From: JBEHWX01 sp048498995
GTDB lineage: Bacteria; Bacteroidota; Ignavibacteria; OLB7
Direction of reading: 5' to 3'
DNA: 64,000 nucleotides
Assembly: GCA_048498995.1 (NCBI GenBank)
Contig: JBEHWX010000012.1
Coordinates: 1 to 64,000, forward strand
Part shown: positions 1 through 9,295 of the stretch, in pieces
Layout of the letters: each line of letters begins with the position of its first letter
Position numbering within the stretch: position 1 is the stretch's first letter
Notes under the pieces: generated by a model
What the model was told of the DNA's origin: nothing
What the model saw: only the letters and a program-made list of their open reading frames with translations
The model's database searches: none
Program-made: the position numbers and the translations under genes

Positions 1-908
1 GGAGCCGGACCGAGCTTCGCTTCAGCGAGCCGATCGACACGGCCGGCCTGGCCCCCTCGAGCGTCACGATCGTGACGCCGGCCGGCGTGGTGGCCGCGAC
101 CGCGCTCTGGCGCTCCCCCTCCAACGCGCTGGCGCTGCTGGCCTCGCATCCCGAGCTCGCCTCCGGCGCCGACGATACCCTCCACGTAACCGGCATGCGC
201 GATACCGTCGGCAACGCGATGCCGGACAGCAGCTCGCATCTCCCCTTCACCCCAAGCGCCACGCCCGACACGGTCCCGCCCGCTCTCCTGCCGCTCGGCG
301 TCGACAGCACGCACGCCTACACCTTCCCGGACTCGCTCCGGATCGCGTTCGACGAGGCGGTGCGGATCGCCGATACGCGCGGCGTGGTGGTGCTCCGCGA
401 CACGGGGAAGGGACGCGTCGAATTCCGTCTGCGCCGGGTGAGCCCCGCGCTCTACATCGCCACGCCGCTGGACACGCTCTTCGGCGTGGCGCGCGGAACG
501 GTGGAGGTGGCGCTGGGCCGCTTCACCGACGAGGCGGGGAACCGACGCGACAGCACGCTACGCGTACCGATCGCGATAGGACAGATCCGGCAGAACGGGA
601 GCATGGAGGGAACGATCACCGACTCGGCGGCGCCGGCATCAGTGCACGTGGTGACGGCGCGCCTCTCGGGCACCGACAGGATCTACACGTTGAAGAACGT
701 CCGGAGCGGACGGTGGGAGCTGGCGAATGTTCCGGAGGGGGAATACGAGGTGAGCGCGTTCCGCGACGAAAACGGCAACGGGATCTACGATTACGGATCG
801 GTGCTCCCGTTCAGCTTCGGCGAGCCGTACATCTCCTGGCGCGGCACCGTCCGCGTTCGCCCGCGCTGGGTCACCAACAAGGTGGATCTGGTGTTCGGAA
901 GGAATTGA
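1..908 (+). CDS. Ig-like (SbsA/Big_5-type) secreted protein, 3' part only
   Basis: The reading frame is open from the first bases of the window, so only the C-terminal ~300 residues are seen; an internal GTG at 72 is not the true start. The visible part begins inside an Ig-like fold of the SbsA type (FSEPID near the edge). A second such unit follows around LRIAFDEAV. The end is a carboxypeptidase-regulatory-like beta-sandwich with a DENGNGIYDYG calcium-loop-like motif and an arginine- and tryptophan-rich last strand. Bacteroidota and relatives use this architecture in cell-surface proteins. No T9SS sorting signal is visible at the end. It faces the minus-strand gene that ends at 1193. The exact role is unknown. 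Confidence 0.75.
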   Translation, partial: SRTELRFSEPIDTAGLAPSSVTIVTPAGVVAATALWRSPSNALALLASHPELASGADDTLHVTGMRDTVGNAMPDSSSHLPFTPSATPDTVPPALLPLGVDSTHAYTFPDSLRIAFDEAVRIADTRGVVVLRDTGKGRVEFRLRRVSPALYIATPLDTLFGVARGTVEVALGRFTDEAGNRRDSTLRVPIAIGQIRQNGSMEGTITDSAAPASVHVVTARLSGTDRIYTLKNVRSGRWELANVPEGEYEVSAFRDENGNGIYDYGSVLPFSFGEPYISWRGTVRVRPRWVTNKVDLVFGRN

Positions 909-1014
909 GGCGGACAGATACGCCTTGTACTGGCGGCAGCCCCATCGGCGGCGAGCAGCGCGCGCAGATACATTTGTACGGCGCCGCCCGTGGCCGCCCC
1001 CGTCCGCTGAAGAG

Positions 1015-1106
1015 CGCACGCTGAAGACGTGCGGCTACCGACGCGCGAGCCTACCGACGCGCGAGCCTACCAACGTGCGAGCCTACCAACGTGCGAGCCT
1101 ACCAAG
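1015..1106. repeat. Small hairpin plus four tandem 16-bp units
   Basis: A perfect 6-bp stem (CGCACG, 7-nt loop CTGAAGA, CGTGCG; 1015-1033) is followed by four 16-bp units: 1035-1050 and 1051-1066 (CTACCGACGCGCGAGC), 1067-1082 and 1083-1098 (CTACCAACGTGCGAGC), plus a partial fifth. The same hairpin core recurs at 11786, 11841 and 11896, so it is a dispersed repeat family in this genome. It lies between two convergent genes; no coding signal is seen. The 284-base gap 909-1192 holds nothing else recognised. Confidence 0.8.
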
Positions 1107-1192
1107 CATTCTCAGCTACACGCATCCCCCACGGCCGCCCAGCCCGCGATCAGCGCAACGTTTCCCCTTTCATCATTCTGCATTCTCAATTC

Positions 1193-3334
1193 TCAATTCT
1201 CTTCAACGATTACGGCGACCTCTCCGACGTGGTAGCCGGCGGCGATCAGGTCCTCGCCAGGGAGGAGCGCTTCCTCGGGGCCGCCGCCACGCGTCACGGT
1301 AACGCCGCGATGCTTGCGATAGGCATCGAGCGCGCTCTCGATGGCAGCCACGGTGCGATCCACCTGGTCATGTCCGTCGTTGCCGCCGCTCCCCTTGCGC
1401 GCGGAGACCACCATCACGCGGTCGCCGGAGGAGCGCCCCATCGCGATCTCGTCGATCGAGCTCCTGAAGCGTCGGCCGTTGGCGTCGGCCGTGGGAGCAT
1501 AGAGGGTGTAGATGGTCCGCTCCCGGCCATCGGGAAGAAGCATGGCGTCGACCACGCGGATATTCCGGTCGAAGGCCATCGGCGTGCGCGCCTGCCTGAT
1601 GAGCGTGGCGCCGAGCGAATCCTCCACGATCATCTCCGCTTCCAGATACGACTGTATGCCGATCCGCTCGTCCGGCATCTTCCAGTTGATGTTCGACTCC
1701 TCGTTGTCGCCGCCGGCGCTGGAATAGCGCGCCAGCGTGGCGCCGTCGTGGCTCAGGCGGATCGACCAGTTCTTGATGCCGGCGCCGCTGGCGTATTGGG
1801 GATCGAGGCGGATCAGCGGCGGGTCGAAGCTCTGCTCCTGGCGCGTCACCACGATCTGGTCGGTCAGCCCCGGATAGTCCGAGGCGATCGTCACCGAGCG
1901 CGCGTCGGCCGGCTGCTCGGTGCGGGAAGCCCGCGCCCCCGCCGTGCTCGGCTGCAGATCGAAGCGTCCCTTTGCCACCCCCCACACCTCCTCCAGATAC
2001 GATCGTAGAGTCTCCATCCGCGCATAGGCGAGCCACGAGGGTTCACCCTTGGCGGTCGAGGCACGGAGCGTGACCCGCGCGCTCGGGTTTTCCCGCAGCC
2101 GCCACCCCAGCACGTTCAGCGACGCGAGGGATATCTGCCGCGGATCGAGCCCGGCAAGCGAATCGGGACGGAAGCTGCCGGCCTGCGCGCGCGTCAGCTG
2201 CGGGTAGATCGGCGAGAGCGACGCGGAATTCCGCTCGAAGGTGAAGCTCGTCACCAGCGGCGCCCGCGCGCGACGGATGGTCCGGAACACATGGATGGTC
2301 ACCGCCGACAGTCGGCGATCCTGCTCGTCGGTGCCGAACAGATCGATCGACGCGGTCAGCGGCGCGCTCCGCGCCGGCGGCTGGTCCGCGCTCGGCGTGC
2401 TGGGAGCGGCCGTGGCGGCGGTGACGCTGGCCGCAGCGCCGCGCGGAAGACTATCGCTCCGATCCGCTATCTGGGGCTCATCATCGCGCGGGGCCGGAGT
2501 GATGTCGAAGAGCATCCCGACGCCGAAGCGGAGCGCGAGCGTGTGCAGCGGTGAGCTCGATCCGTCGCTGGTGGCCGGCACCGTGTAAGGGGAAAGCAGA
2601 TCGTACGAGATGGCGATCTCCGGCCGGATCACGAGCGAGCCGCGAAGCGCCAGATCTCCCCCAACGGAAAGCTGGGGACCGAACGCGAGCTTCGTCGGCG
2701 TGAAGGTCGACGAGAAGATCGCGACGCTGTCCATCGCCATGGAGGATTTTCTTCCCGGCACCGGATTCGGCCGCAGAAGGTTCTCGGTCTGCGCGGCGAA
2801 CGGCTGGAAGCGATAGCCGAACCAGGGTCCGGCGGCGATGTCGAGCCAGTCGAACAGCCGCACGCCGGCCGTCACGCCGCCACGCAGCATCGGCGTGATC
2901 GCGTCGTAGCGGAACGCCTGCGGGATGTACACCGGCGCGAGCGTGGCCGGGTCGAGCATCACGTAGTCCTCGACGTCGGTGGCCGTGAAATGTGAGACCT
3001 GATTCTCCCAGCCGAGCGAGAAGCCGAGCCCCCACGCGCCGAACAGCTTCGGCAGCGCGAGCCGTCCCTCTGCCCAGGCCGAGCGGGTAACGCCGCCATC
3101 GAACGTGCCGCACCCCGGAGCGAAGTAGATCGGGAAGGCGCCCGACTGCCAGCCGGTGGAGGCGCCGACCATGCCGCCGATCAGCATCCGCCCGCGCTCC
3201 GGCCGCTGCTGCGCCGCAAGAAGCGCCGGCAGCAACAGCAGCAGGGCAACAGCGAGCGGACCACGAGGAGCCATCACTCCCCCGATCGAGGCGATCGAGC
3301 CGCGGGTCCGGCCGTATGCAGCGTGTCGGATCAT
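1193..3334 (-). CDS. Outer-membrane beta-barrel protein with OmpA-like C-terminal half
   Basis: About 713 residues. The N-terminus has a signal peptide with a long leucine core (VALLLLLPALLAAQ). Residues ~30-280 show alternating short strands typical of an outer-membrane barrel. The second half has a degenerate OmpA-like unit (TFERNSASLSPIYPQLT, then RENPSARVTLRAST) and further beta-rich repeats. I chose the ATG at 3334 because GAGGTG lies about 7 bases before it. An ATG at 3274, directly before the hydrophobic core, is the main alternative; a GTG at 3343 is also in frame. It is the last gene of a minus-strand operon with two T9SS cargo proteins, 10 bp after the previous gene, so a role in envelope assembly or anchoring is likely but inferred. 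Confidence 0.7.
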   Translation of the reverse strand: MIRHAAYGRTRGSIASIGGVMAPRGPLAVALLLLLPALLAAQQRPERGRMLIGGMVGASTGWQSGAFPIYFAPGCGTFDGGVTRSAWAEGRLALPKLFGAWGLGFSLGWENQVSHFTATDVEDYVMLDPATLAPVYIPQAFRYDAITPMLRGGVTAGVRLFDWLDIAAGPWFGYRFQPFAAQTENLLRPNPVPGRKSSMAMDSVAIFSSTFTPTKLAFGPQLSVGGDLALRGSLVIRPEIAISYDLLSPYTVPATSDGSSSPLHTLALRFGVGMLFDITPAPRDDEPQIADRSDSLPRGAAASVTAATAAPSTPSADQPPARSAPLTASIDLFGTDEQDRRLSAVTIHVFRTIRRARAPLVTSFTFERNSASLSPIYPQLTRAQAGSFRPDSLAGLDPRQISLASLNVLGWRLRENPSARVTLRASTAKGEPSWLAYARMETLRSYLEEVWGVAKGRFDLQPSTAGARASRTEQPADARSVTIASDYPGLTDQIVVTRQEQSFDPPLIRLDPQYASGAGIKNWSIRLSHDGATLARYSSAGGDNEESNINWKMPDERIGIQSYLEAEMIVEDSLGATLIRQARTPMAFDRNIRVVDAMLLPDGRERTIYTLYAPTADANGRRFRSSIDEIAMGRSSGDRVMVVSARKGSGGNDGHDQVDRTVAAIESALDAYRKHRGVTVTRGGGPEEALLPGEDLIAAGYHVGEVAVIVEEN

Positions 3335-3344
3335 TCCTGGCACC

Positions 3345-5786
3345 TCATCGCGCGATCATGATGGGGATGAAGCTCCGGTCTCCGCCGAGGCGAAGCTCGA
3401 GCAGGTAGACGCCGGCCGAAAGTCCGCGCAGCGGCACGGCGCCGGTCTGCTCAACGCCGGTGCCGGCCGGGAGCTCCGTCGCAAGCCGGAGCGTCCCCTC
3501 CAGGTCGACGATCCGCACTTCCGGACGCTCCCCCTCCGGGGCCAGATAGGTGATGTTCGCGACGCCGGAGCCTCCTGAAATCATCAATCCGGCAATCGAG
3601 ACCTTGGTGCCGAACGACGGGCCGAGCCCGAGCCCGCACCCCTCGAGCGTGATCGTCGCGGAGTCGGTGCCGTGGTCCACGGCGCGGGTGCCGACCGTCG
3701 CGGACTCGATCGCGGCATGGCTCTCCGGCACCGCGGTCGACAGCGCCACCAGCCGGATCAGGGCGATCGTGTCGCCGGTCAGCAGCCCGTCGCGTCGCCA
3801 GATCCAGACGCCGTTATTCGCCGTGAGTCTGACGAACGGATCGCCTCCCGTGACCGGAGCCAGCGAGCCGCGATCGACGTGGAAGGTGATCTCGATGTGG
3901 TCGAGCCCTTCCGACGCGGCGACCGGCGGCGTTGCGCGGACCGCCAGATAGAGAGTGTCGCCGACGTGCCCGGATGCCGGCTCAAGCCGGAGCTTCCGCC
4001 CCTCCACCGCCGCGGGAACCGAGCGGCCGAGGAGAACGATGCGGGTCACCGTCGGCGCGCTCCGCTGCGCGTCGAGCGTGGCGATGCCGCCGACGATCAC
4101 CATGGCGCTGTCGACGCCGAGAGGGCCGGGGCGATAGGTGACGCGGATGGAATCGAGCTGATCGGGGGGAAGCTCGAGCCGGACCACCCCGGCGCGCGCC
4201 GGTGCCACCGAAAAGCTTCCGCCGGCCGAGCTCTGGAGGAGCGTGGCGGTCAGATTCGCGACCGGTATGGCGATCGGCACCGTGCCGCGGTTGCGCACGA
4301 AGACGACGATCGACCGGGCGGAACCGGTCGGAACGTCGCCGAAGTCGTAGCGCGCGAGGGGAACGCCGTCGGAGGGGAGCCGGAGCGCGATCATCTCCGC
4401 GCTCACCCCGCGCGCCCCGAGCGGCACTTCGAGCCGCTCTCCGGCGCCGTCGACCACGATGATCGTATCGGTCATCAGCGACAGCGAGCTGGCGCAGAAG
4501 AGGACGCGAACGGTCATCGTCTCCTCGACTTTCAGCATCCGCGTCTGCTCCCCGTCGATGAGGACGAAGCCCCGATCGCCCTGCGACAGGCCGACGACGG
4601 TGGCGCTGGTGGCATCATCGCCGAGGTTGCGGATCACCACGGTCATCGTGTCGCAGCCGCCGGCGACCTGGAAGTACGGGACCTGATCGGCCAGAAGGCG
4701 CCCGGCGATCACCCGCGCGGTCACCATCACGCGGCTCCGCCCGACGGCCGCGTTGGTCACCACCTCGATGGCGCTGGCGACCGAGCCGCGCGCGCCGGGA
4801 CAGAAGCGGAATCCATAGACCGCCGAGGATCCGGCCGGAATGGTATCCGGCAGGGAATCGAGCCTGAAGAGGGGGCGAATCCGCGACGTGTCGAGCCTGA
4901 ACGCATCGATCACCAGCGGCTCGTTGCCGTCGTTGGCGATCGGAAGCTCGAACTCCCAGCAGCTATCCCGGCCGAGGATGCCGGCCGCGAGCGTATCGGG
5001 CATCCGCGCCACCGCGCCGATGCCGTTCCCCCTGAGCGTGAGAATGCGGGGTCCGCTGGGAGTCTCGAAGACGAGATCGGCGGAATCGGCGCCGATCCTG
5101 GTCGGCAGGAACCGGAGCGCCAGGCCGAGCGAATCCCCGACCCGGACGGTGTCGACCGCGCCACTCGGCGGCCCGAAGCCCGAGCTCCGCCGCCTGACCG
5201 AGTCGAGCGTGAACGCGCCACTCCCCCTGATGCTGAGCACGCCGCTGGCGGCGTCGTTGCCGACATTGACCAGCTCGACGAGCGCGCCGCGACTCACCCC
5301 CGGCCGCGCCCGGCCGAAGTCCACGACGCTGATCCCGCGCCGGGATGCCGAGTCGAACCGGATCACGGGGATCGCCGGTTTGGTATCCTTCGTCCCGGTG
5401 CCGGTGATGAGCACCGTGTCGGATCTGACCGTGGACGAGTCGGAGACCATCAGTATCAGCCGCACCGTGTCGCCGAGCGTGTCGTTCGGGCAATAGGTCA
5501 GATAGATCGTCCTCGGGGCATCGATGGTATCCGGGACGGAGATGTTCGTGTGGGAGAGCTCGCCGGACTGCGGCACATACTTGATGGCGACAACGAGGAT
5601 GCGCTTCTTCCCCGCCGGCGAGAGCACCAGAGAATCGCGACGGCAGCTGTCGATCCGGACGGCGCCGAAGCGGATGCGATCGGTCGAGAGCCCGTCGCCC
5701 TGCGCAAGCGCGCTCCCTTCCCCCACGATCAGGAGAAGGAGCATCAGAAGGAGCGCGACTGTCGAATGCCGGTACGTCATCGTCAT
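3345..5786 (-). CDS. Secreted choice-of-anchor-D repeat protein with T9SS sorting domain
   Basis: 813 residues. A signal peptide (ALLLMLLLLIVGEGSALAQ) is followed by several ~100-residue beta-sandwich repeats of the choice-of-anchor-D/ASH type, recognisable from FGAVRIDSC, DFGRARPGVS and YDFGDVPTGS starts and FRFCPGARG-like ends with paired cysteines. The last ~70 residues form a typical T9SS type A sorting domain ending GVYLLELRLGGDRSFIPIMI plus AR. In FCB bacteria this domain directs export across the outer membrane by type IX secretion. It lies 39 bp after a paralogous gene and 10 bp before an outer-membrane protein gene, so the three are probably one operon. Function beyond a surface or secreted role is unknown. 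Confidence 0.85.
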   Translation of the reverse strand: MTMTYRHSTVALLLMLLLLIVGEGSALAQGDGLSTDRIRFGAVRIDSCRRDSLVLSPAGKKRILVVAIKYVPQSGELSHTNISVPDTIDAPRTIYLTYCPNDTLGDTVRLILMVSDSSTVRSDTVLITGTGTKDTKPAIPVIRFDSASRRGISVVDFGRARPGVSRGALVELVNVGNDAASGVLSIRGSGAFTLDSVRRRSSGFGPPSGAVDTVRVGDSLGLALRFLPTRIGADSADLVFETPSGPRILTLRGNGIGAVARMPDTLAAGILGRDSCWEFELPIANDGNEPLVIDAFRLDTSRIRPLFRLDSLPDTIPAGSSAVYGFRFCPGARGSVASAIEVVTNAAVGRSRVMVTARVIAGRLLADQVPYFQVAGGCDTMTVVIRNLGDDATSATVVGLSQGDRGFVLIDGEQTRMLKVEETMTVRVLFCASSLSLMTDTIIVVDGAGERLEVPLGARGVSAEMIALRLPSDGVPLARYDFGDVPTGSARSIVVFVRNRGTVPIAIPVANLTATLLQSSAGGSFSVAPARAGVVRLELPPDQLDSIRVTYRPGPLGVDSAMVIVGGIATLDAQRSAPTVTRIVLLGRSVPAAVEGRKLRLEPASGHVGDTLYLAVRATPPVAASEGLDHIEITFHVDRGSLAPVTGGDPFVRLTANNGVWIWRRDGLLTGDTIALIRLVALSTAVPESHAAIESATVGTRAVDHGTDSATITLEGCGLGLGPSFGTKVSIAGLMISGGSGVANITYLAPEGERPEVRIVDLEGTLRLATELPAGTGVEQTGAVPLRGLSAGVYLLELRLGGDRSFIPIMIAR

Positions 5787-5825
5787 AGTTCGCTTGCGCC
5801 GCCTCCGGCCGGTGTCGGACGGAGA

Positions 5826-8348
5826 TCAGCGCGTGAAGAGGATCGGGAGGGTGCTGCGGTCCCCTCCTGCGCGCAGCTCGAGCAGATAGAATCCGGGTGA
5901 GAGTCCGGCCAGGGAGATCTCCCCCTGCTGAGTCTCGCCGGTGGCGACCGGAAGCTCGATCCGGCGCCGCTCGATGCCGGCCAGATCGATCAGGCTGGCC
6001 ACCGGGGCGATCCCGGCCTGCGCCGCGTAGGTCACCACGGTGCCGGTTGCCCCCTCACGGATCACGATCCCTCCGAGCGTCGTCTGCCGCCCGAAGGAGA
6101 TCCCCTGCCCGACCGCGCAGCCGAGAATCGTGAGCATGGCGCCGGCCCCTTTCGTATCGAGCGCCTTCCCGTCGAGGCTGGCCGAGACCACCGATATCCG
6201 CTCGGCCGGCTCGGCCGTCGACAGCGGGAGCACCCGGAGCACGAAGAGGCGACGCCCCTTCAGCGTCTCGAGCCCGCTCCCGGAAATCGTCACATGGCCG
6301 ATCGCGCCGTCGATCCTGTAGCTGGTCCGGAGCGGACCGAACGTCGAGAGGGCGTCGACCGGATAGAGGGAGCGGGCGCGCAGCTCCAGCTCGGCGCTCA
6401 TCGCCGTGAGGCCATCCAGGGAGTCCAGGCTCAGGTCGAGCTCGAAGGGGAGGGCGATCGTGTCGCCGACGCTCACGGTGCCGCCGCCGAGCACCGGGTG
6501 CGCGTCGGGGAACGCGACGGCGCGAACCGCGCTCCCCCGCAGAAAGAGTGCGAGCCGGCGCTGGCGCAACGGGATTCCCTTCCAGAGCTCGACCGAGGAG
6601 ACATCGAGCCGCGTCGAGAATGTGCCGCGCGCCGCCGGATGGAAGATCACGCGGAGCGAGTCACGTCCGCCGGGAGCGAGCGTGATGGCCCCGGCCGAGG
6701 ATTGCCACGGCTCGACGGAGAACGCGCCGCCGGGAGCGTCGGTCAGGATGAGATCATCGGGCGACCGGAGAATGATCGGGAGATTTCCCGGATTGACGAT
6801 CACGATCCGCGCGGTGTCGGCATCGCCGGGCTGAAGCGTGTCGAAGAGCACGGAATCGCCGGAGGGCACCCGCTCGATCCCCCCTCGGAGCCCCCGGCCG
6901 GCCAGCGGGATCACGATCGCCGCGCCGCGGGTGCCGGAGATCAGCAGCGTGTCGCGCAACGTATCGATCCTTCCGGCCGGAATGAAGCGGACCGGAAAGA
7001 TCGCGCGTTCTCCCGGAAGAATCGCATCGGGAATGCCGGCCAGCTCGAACCCTCGGTCCCCATGCAGGAGACGCGTGCCGGCAAAGCCGATCCTGGCCGA
7101 CGACGCGCTCGTCACCACCACCGTCACGGAGTCCCGCGCCGTGTCCGGCGCCTCGAGCAGGCGCGGCCATGGCGCCGGCGTGACCGCATCGAGACGCAGT
7201 GACGTCATCGTCCCACGTCCGATGACCAGCACTCTCCCCCCCATCCCCTGATTGTCGAAATTGCCGTAAACCGTCAGCGCCGCGCGATGAACGACCGTAT
7301 CGTCCGGACAGAAGCGGATGGTCACCTGCTGCCGATCCCCGGCCGGGAGCTTGAACGGCATCTCCGGAGAAACGACGGCGAAGCGTCCGTCCGGCGAGAC
7401 GATCGAGTCGATCCGCACGTCGGCCGTGCCGGCGTTGAAGAGCGTGGTCTCGACGAGGCGACAGGTATCGCTCGCCGGAAGCTCGAGCGTGTCGGGGGTG
7501 ATCGTGATCAGGTGTGTTTCCTGCGTGCGGCCGGAGAGCCGGAGCGAGCCGGCGGCCGAATCGGTCAGCACATATAGGAGCCCGTCGAAGGTGCCGGTGC
7601 GCAGTCCGGGATGGAACGCCAGGTGGACCAGCATCGAATCCCCCGGCTTGAGCGGACCGGATGCTCCATTAAAGCGCCCCACGGAATCGATCGAAAAGAC
7701 ATCGGGGATCGGCTGAAGGAGCATCAGCTCGGAGCCGAGGGGAAGATCGCCGGTATTCTTGACCACGACCGGGATGGTCCTGGTTCCCTTCGGTGCCCGG
7801 GCGCCGAAATCGAGCGTCGACAGCTCGTGCCCGGAGGTGTCGTATCCGACGCGGGAGATGATGCCGGTGCCCCGCAGCCGGATCGAGGAGACCACCGTGT
7901 TGCCGACCAGCACCTCCAGCATGGCCGAATCCACCCCACGCTCGCTCGGAGCGTAGAAGATCGAGTCGACGACGCCCGACTTCGCCGAATCGAGCTGAAG
8001 GACGGTGGAGCGGATCGTGAACCGGGAGAATTGCGGGGTGATCTGGAAGGTGGCGAGCGCCTCGGCCGCATCGCGCAGCGTGACCCTGACCAGGCTGTCG
8101 CGCCGCCGGCCGACCAGCACGCGGCCGAAATCGAGCGTCGTATCGGGAAACAGCACGATCTTCGGCGCGGCCGACGGCAGCTGAAACCGGATGAGCGGGA
8201 CGATCGCGGAGCCCGGACCGGCCTTCCACGAAGGCGGCATGGAGGCCGTGGAGAACGGAAGCGTGAGCGCCGCCGGCGCCCGGGAAGCGACGAGCAGGAG
8301 GAGCAGCGCGAGTATCGTGATCCGCAAGGGACCGTGCATCAGGGTCAT
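5826..8348 (-). CDS. Secreted choice-of-anchor-D repeat protein with T9SS sorting domain (paralogue)
   Basis: About 840 residues when started at the ATG at 8348 (8339 is also possible), just before the signal peptide ITILALLLLLVASRAPA. The frame runs on upstream to 8591 but that part is arginine-rich and lacks signal-peptide character. Repeats start with LDFGRVLVG, LDFGARAPKG and LFDTLQPGDADT motifs, as in the downstream gene. The C-terminus ends LSPGFYLLELRAGGDRSTLP, a T9SS sorting domain. It is first in the minus-strand operon. No strong ribosome binding site is visible, which is common in this phylum. Paralogy with the next gene suggests a duplicated secreted adhesin or matrix-like protein; that role is inference. 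Confidence 0.82.
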   Translation of the reverse strand: MTLMHGPLRITILALLLLLVASRAPAALTLPFSTASMPPSWKAGPGSAIVPLIRFQLPSAAPKIVLFPDTTLDFGRVLVGRRRDSLVRVTLRDAAEALATFQITPQFSRFTIRSTVLQLDSAKSGVVDSIFYAPSERGVDSAMLEVLVGNTVVSSIRLRGTGIISRVGYDTSGHELSTLDFGARAPKGTRTIPVVVKNTGDLPLGSELMLLQPIPDVFSIDSVGRFNGASGPLKPGDSMLVHLAFHPGLRTGTFDGLLYVLTDSAAGSLRLSGRTQETHLITITPDTLELPASDTCRLVETTLFNAGTADVRIDSIVSPDGRFAVVSPEMPFKLPAGDRQQVTIRFCPDDTVVHRAALTVYGNFDNQGMGGRVLVIGRGTMTSLRLDAVTPAPWPRLLEAPDTARDSVTVVVTSASSARIGFAGTRLLHGDRGFELAGIPDAILPGERAIFPVRFIPAGRIDTLRDTLLISGTRGAAIVIPLAGRGLRGGIERVPSGDSVLFDTLQPGDADTARIVIVNPGNLPIILRSPDDLILTDAPGGAFSVEPWQSSAGAITLAPGGRDSLRVIFHPAARGTFSTRLDVSSVELWKGIPLRQRRLALFLRGSAVRAVAFPDAHPVLGGGTVSVGDTIALPFELDLSLDSLDGLTAMSAELELRARSLYPVDALSTFGPLRTSYRIDGAIGHVTISGSGLETLKGRRLFVLRVLPLSTAEPAERISVVSASLDGKALDTKGAGAMLTILGCAVGQGISFGRQTTLGGIVIREGATGTVVTYAAQAGIAPVASLIDLAGIERRRIELPVATGETQQGEISLAGLSPGFYLLELRAGGDRSTLPILFTR

Positions 8349-8623
8349 TCGCTGGCGATAGGCATCGGCATCGAGATCGGGAGTGCCCCAACCGGCGCGT
8401 CGGGCGCGACCGCGGCGAGGCGTCTGTCGTTTCAATGACACGGCATGGGGCGAAAGAATCACACGATATACTCTCGGCGATGGGCCGTCCGTCTTCAGGG
8501 GGGCTCCCCTGGACCGGCGGGAGGGGCGATGACCGGATGGAACAGGAGCGCGGAGGCAGGCGTGTGATGTTTCCGCGCCGAGGCGTGTCACTTCGATGAG
8601 ATCAACGAGAACCGCACAGGACG
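8349..8623. other. Divergent intergenic region
   Basis: This gap separates the minus-strand T9SS operon from the plus-strand sigma factor gene and should hold both promoters. A TATACT-like sequence lies near 8464 but has no convincing -35 partner, so no promoter is assigned. No ORF with coding character is seen. Confidence 0.4.
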
Positions 8624-9295
8624 ATGAGTCGAATCAGTACCATGCTCACATCCCAGGTAATGGTGGCGCAGAAGAAGGACTCCCCCTCGGGGAGGGCGAC
8701 CGGCAACGATCAGGCCCTGTTCGCACGATTTCTCGAAGGAGATGACGCGGCGTTCATGGAGCTGTTCGATCGGCACACGCACCGGCTGTATCTGTACTGT
8801 CTGAAGTTCGTCAACGACCGGCAGCGGGCCGAGGATCTGGTGCAGGATCTCTGGGAGCGCGTGATCAAGCTGCGCGCGGCCGGCAAGAGCGCGCCGGACA
8901 ATCCGGTCGGGCTTCTGGTGAGGATCGCCCGCAACCTCTGCCTGAACAACATCCGCGACGAGCGGAGCACCTCCTCGCTGGAGGACGTCCCGGAATGGGA
9001 GCATCCGAGCACGACGATGCGGGAGCTGACGCAGCACGAGGAGCTCGTGGTCGCCGCCCTCCCCCGTCTGCCGATGCAGCAGCGTGAGGTGCTGATCCTT
9101 CACGCCTACTCCGGCTACCGTTTCGATGAGATCGCCGAAATGCTCGGCGAACCGGTCGGGGCCATCAGAACGCGCGCCTGGAGGGCGCGCGCGCAGCTCG
9201 GCCGGATTATCTCCGCCCTTATCGCACTCGATGAAAGCAACGAAAAGCACGACGACTATGGCGACAACGCCCGCAGCACCGAGGAGGAAGCATGA
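8624..9295 (+). CDS. ECF-type RNA polymerase sigma factor
   Basis: 223 residues. Region 2 is clear at residues ~30-100 (LFARFLEGDDAAFMELFDRH, then RAEDLVQDLWERV), and region 4 at ~145-195 (LPRLPMQQREVLILHAYSGY, FDEIAEMLGEPVGAIRTRAWRAR). Length and two-domain layout fit a sigma-70 family ECF factor. The ATG at 8624 has AGGA only two bases upstream; in-frame ATGs at 8642 and 8660 are alternatives. Its stop codon overlaps the next gene's start (ATGA), so the pair is translationally coupled to a probable anti-sigma factor. Both are divergent from the secreted-protein operon, which could be a target. Confidence 0.88.
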   Translation: MSRISTMLTSQVMVAQKKDSPSGRATGNDQALFARFLEGDDAAFMELFDRHTHRLYLYCLKFVNDRQRAEDLVQDLWERVIKLRAAGKSAPDNPVGLLVRIARNLCLNNIRDERSTSSLEDVPEWEHPSTTMRELTQHEELVVAALPRLPMQQREVLILHAYSGYRFDEIAEMLGEPVGAIRTRAWRARAQLGRIISALIALDESNEKHDDYGDNARSTEEEA

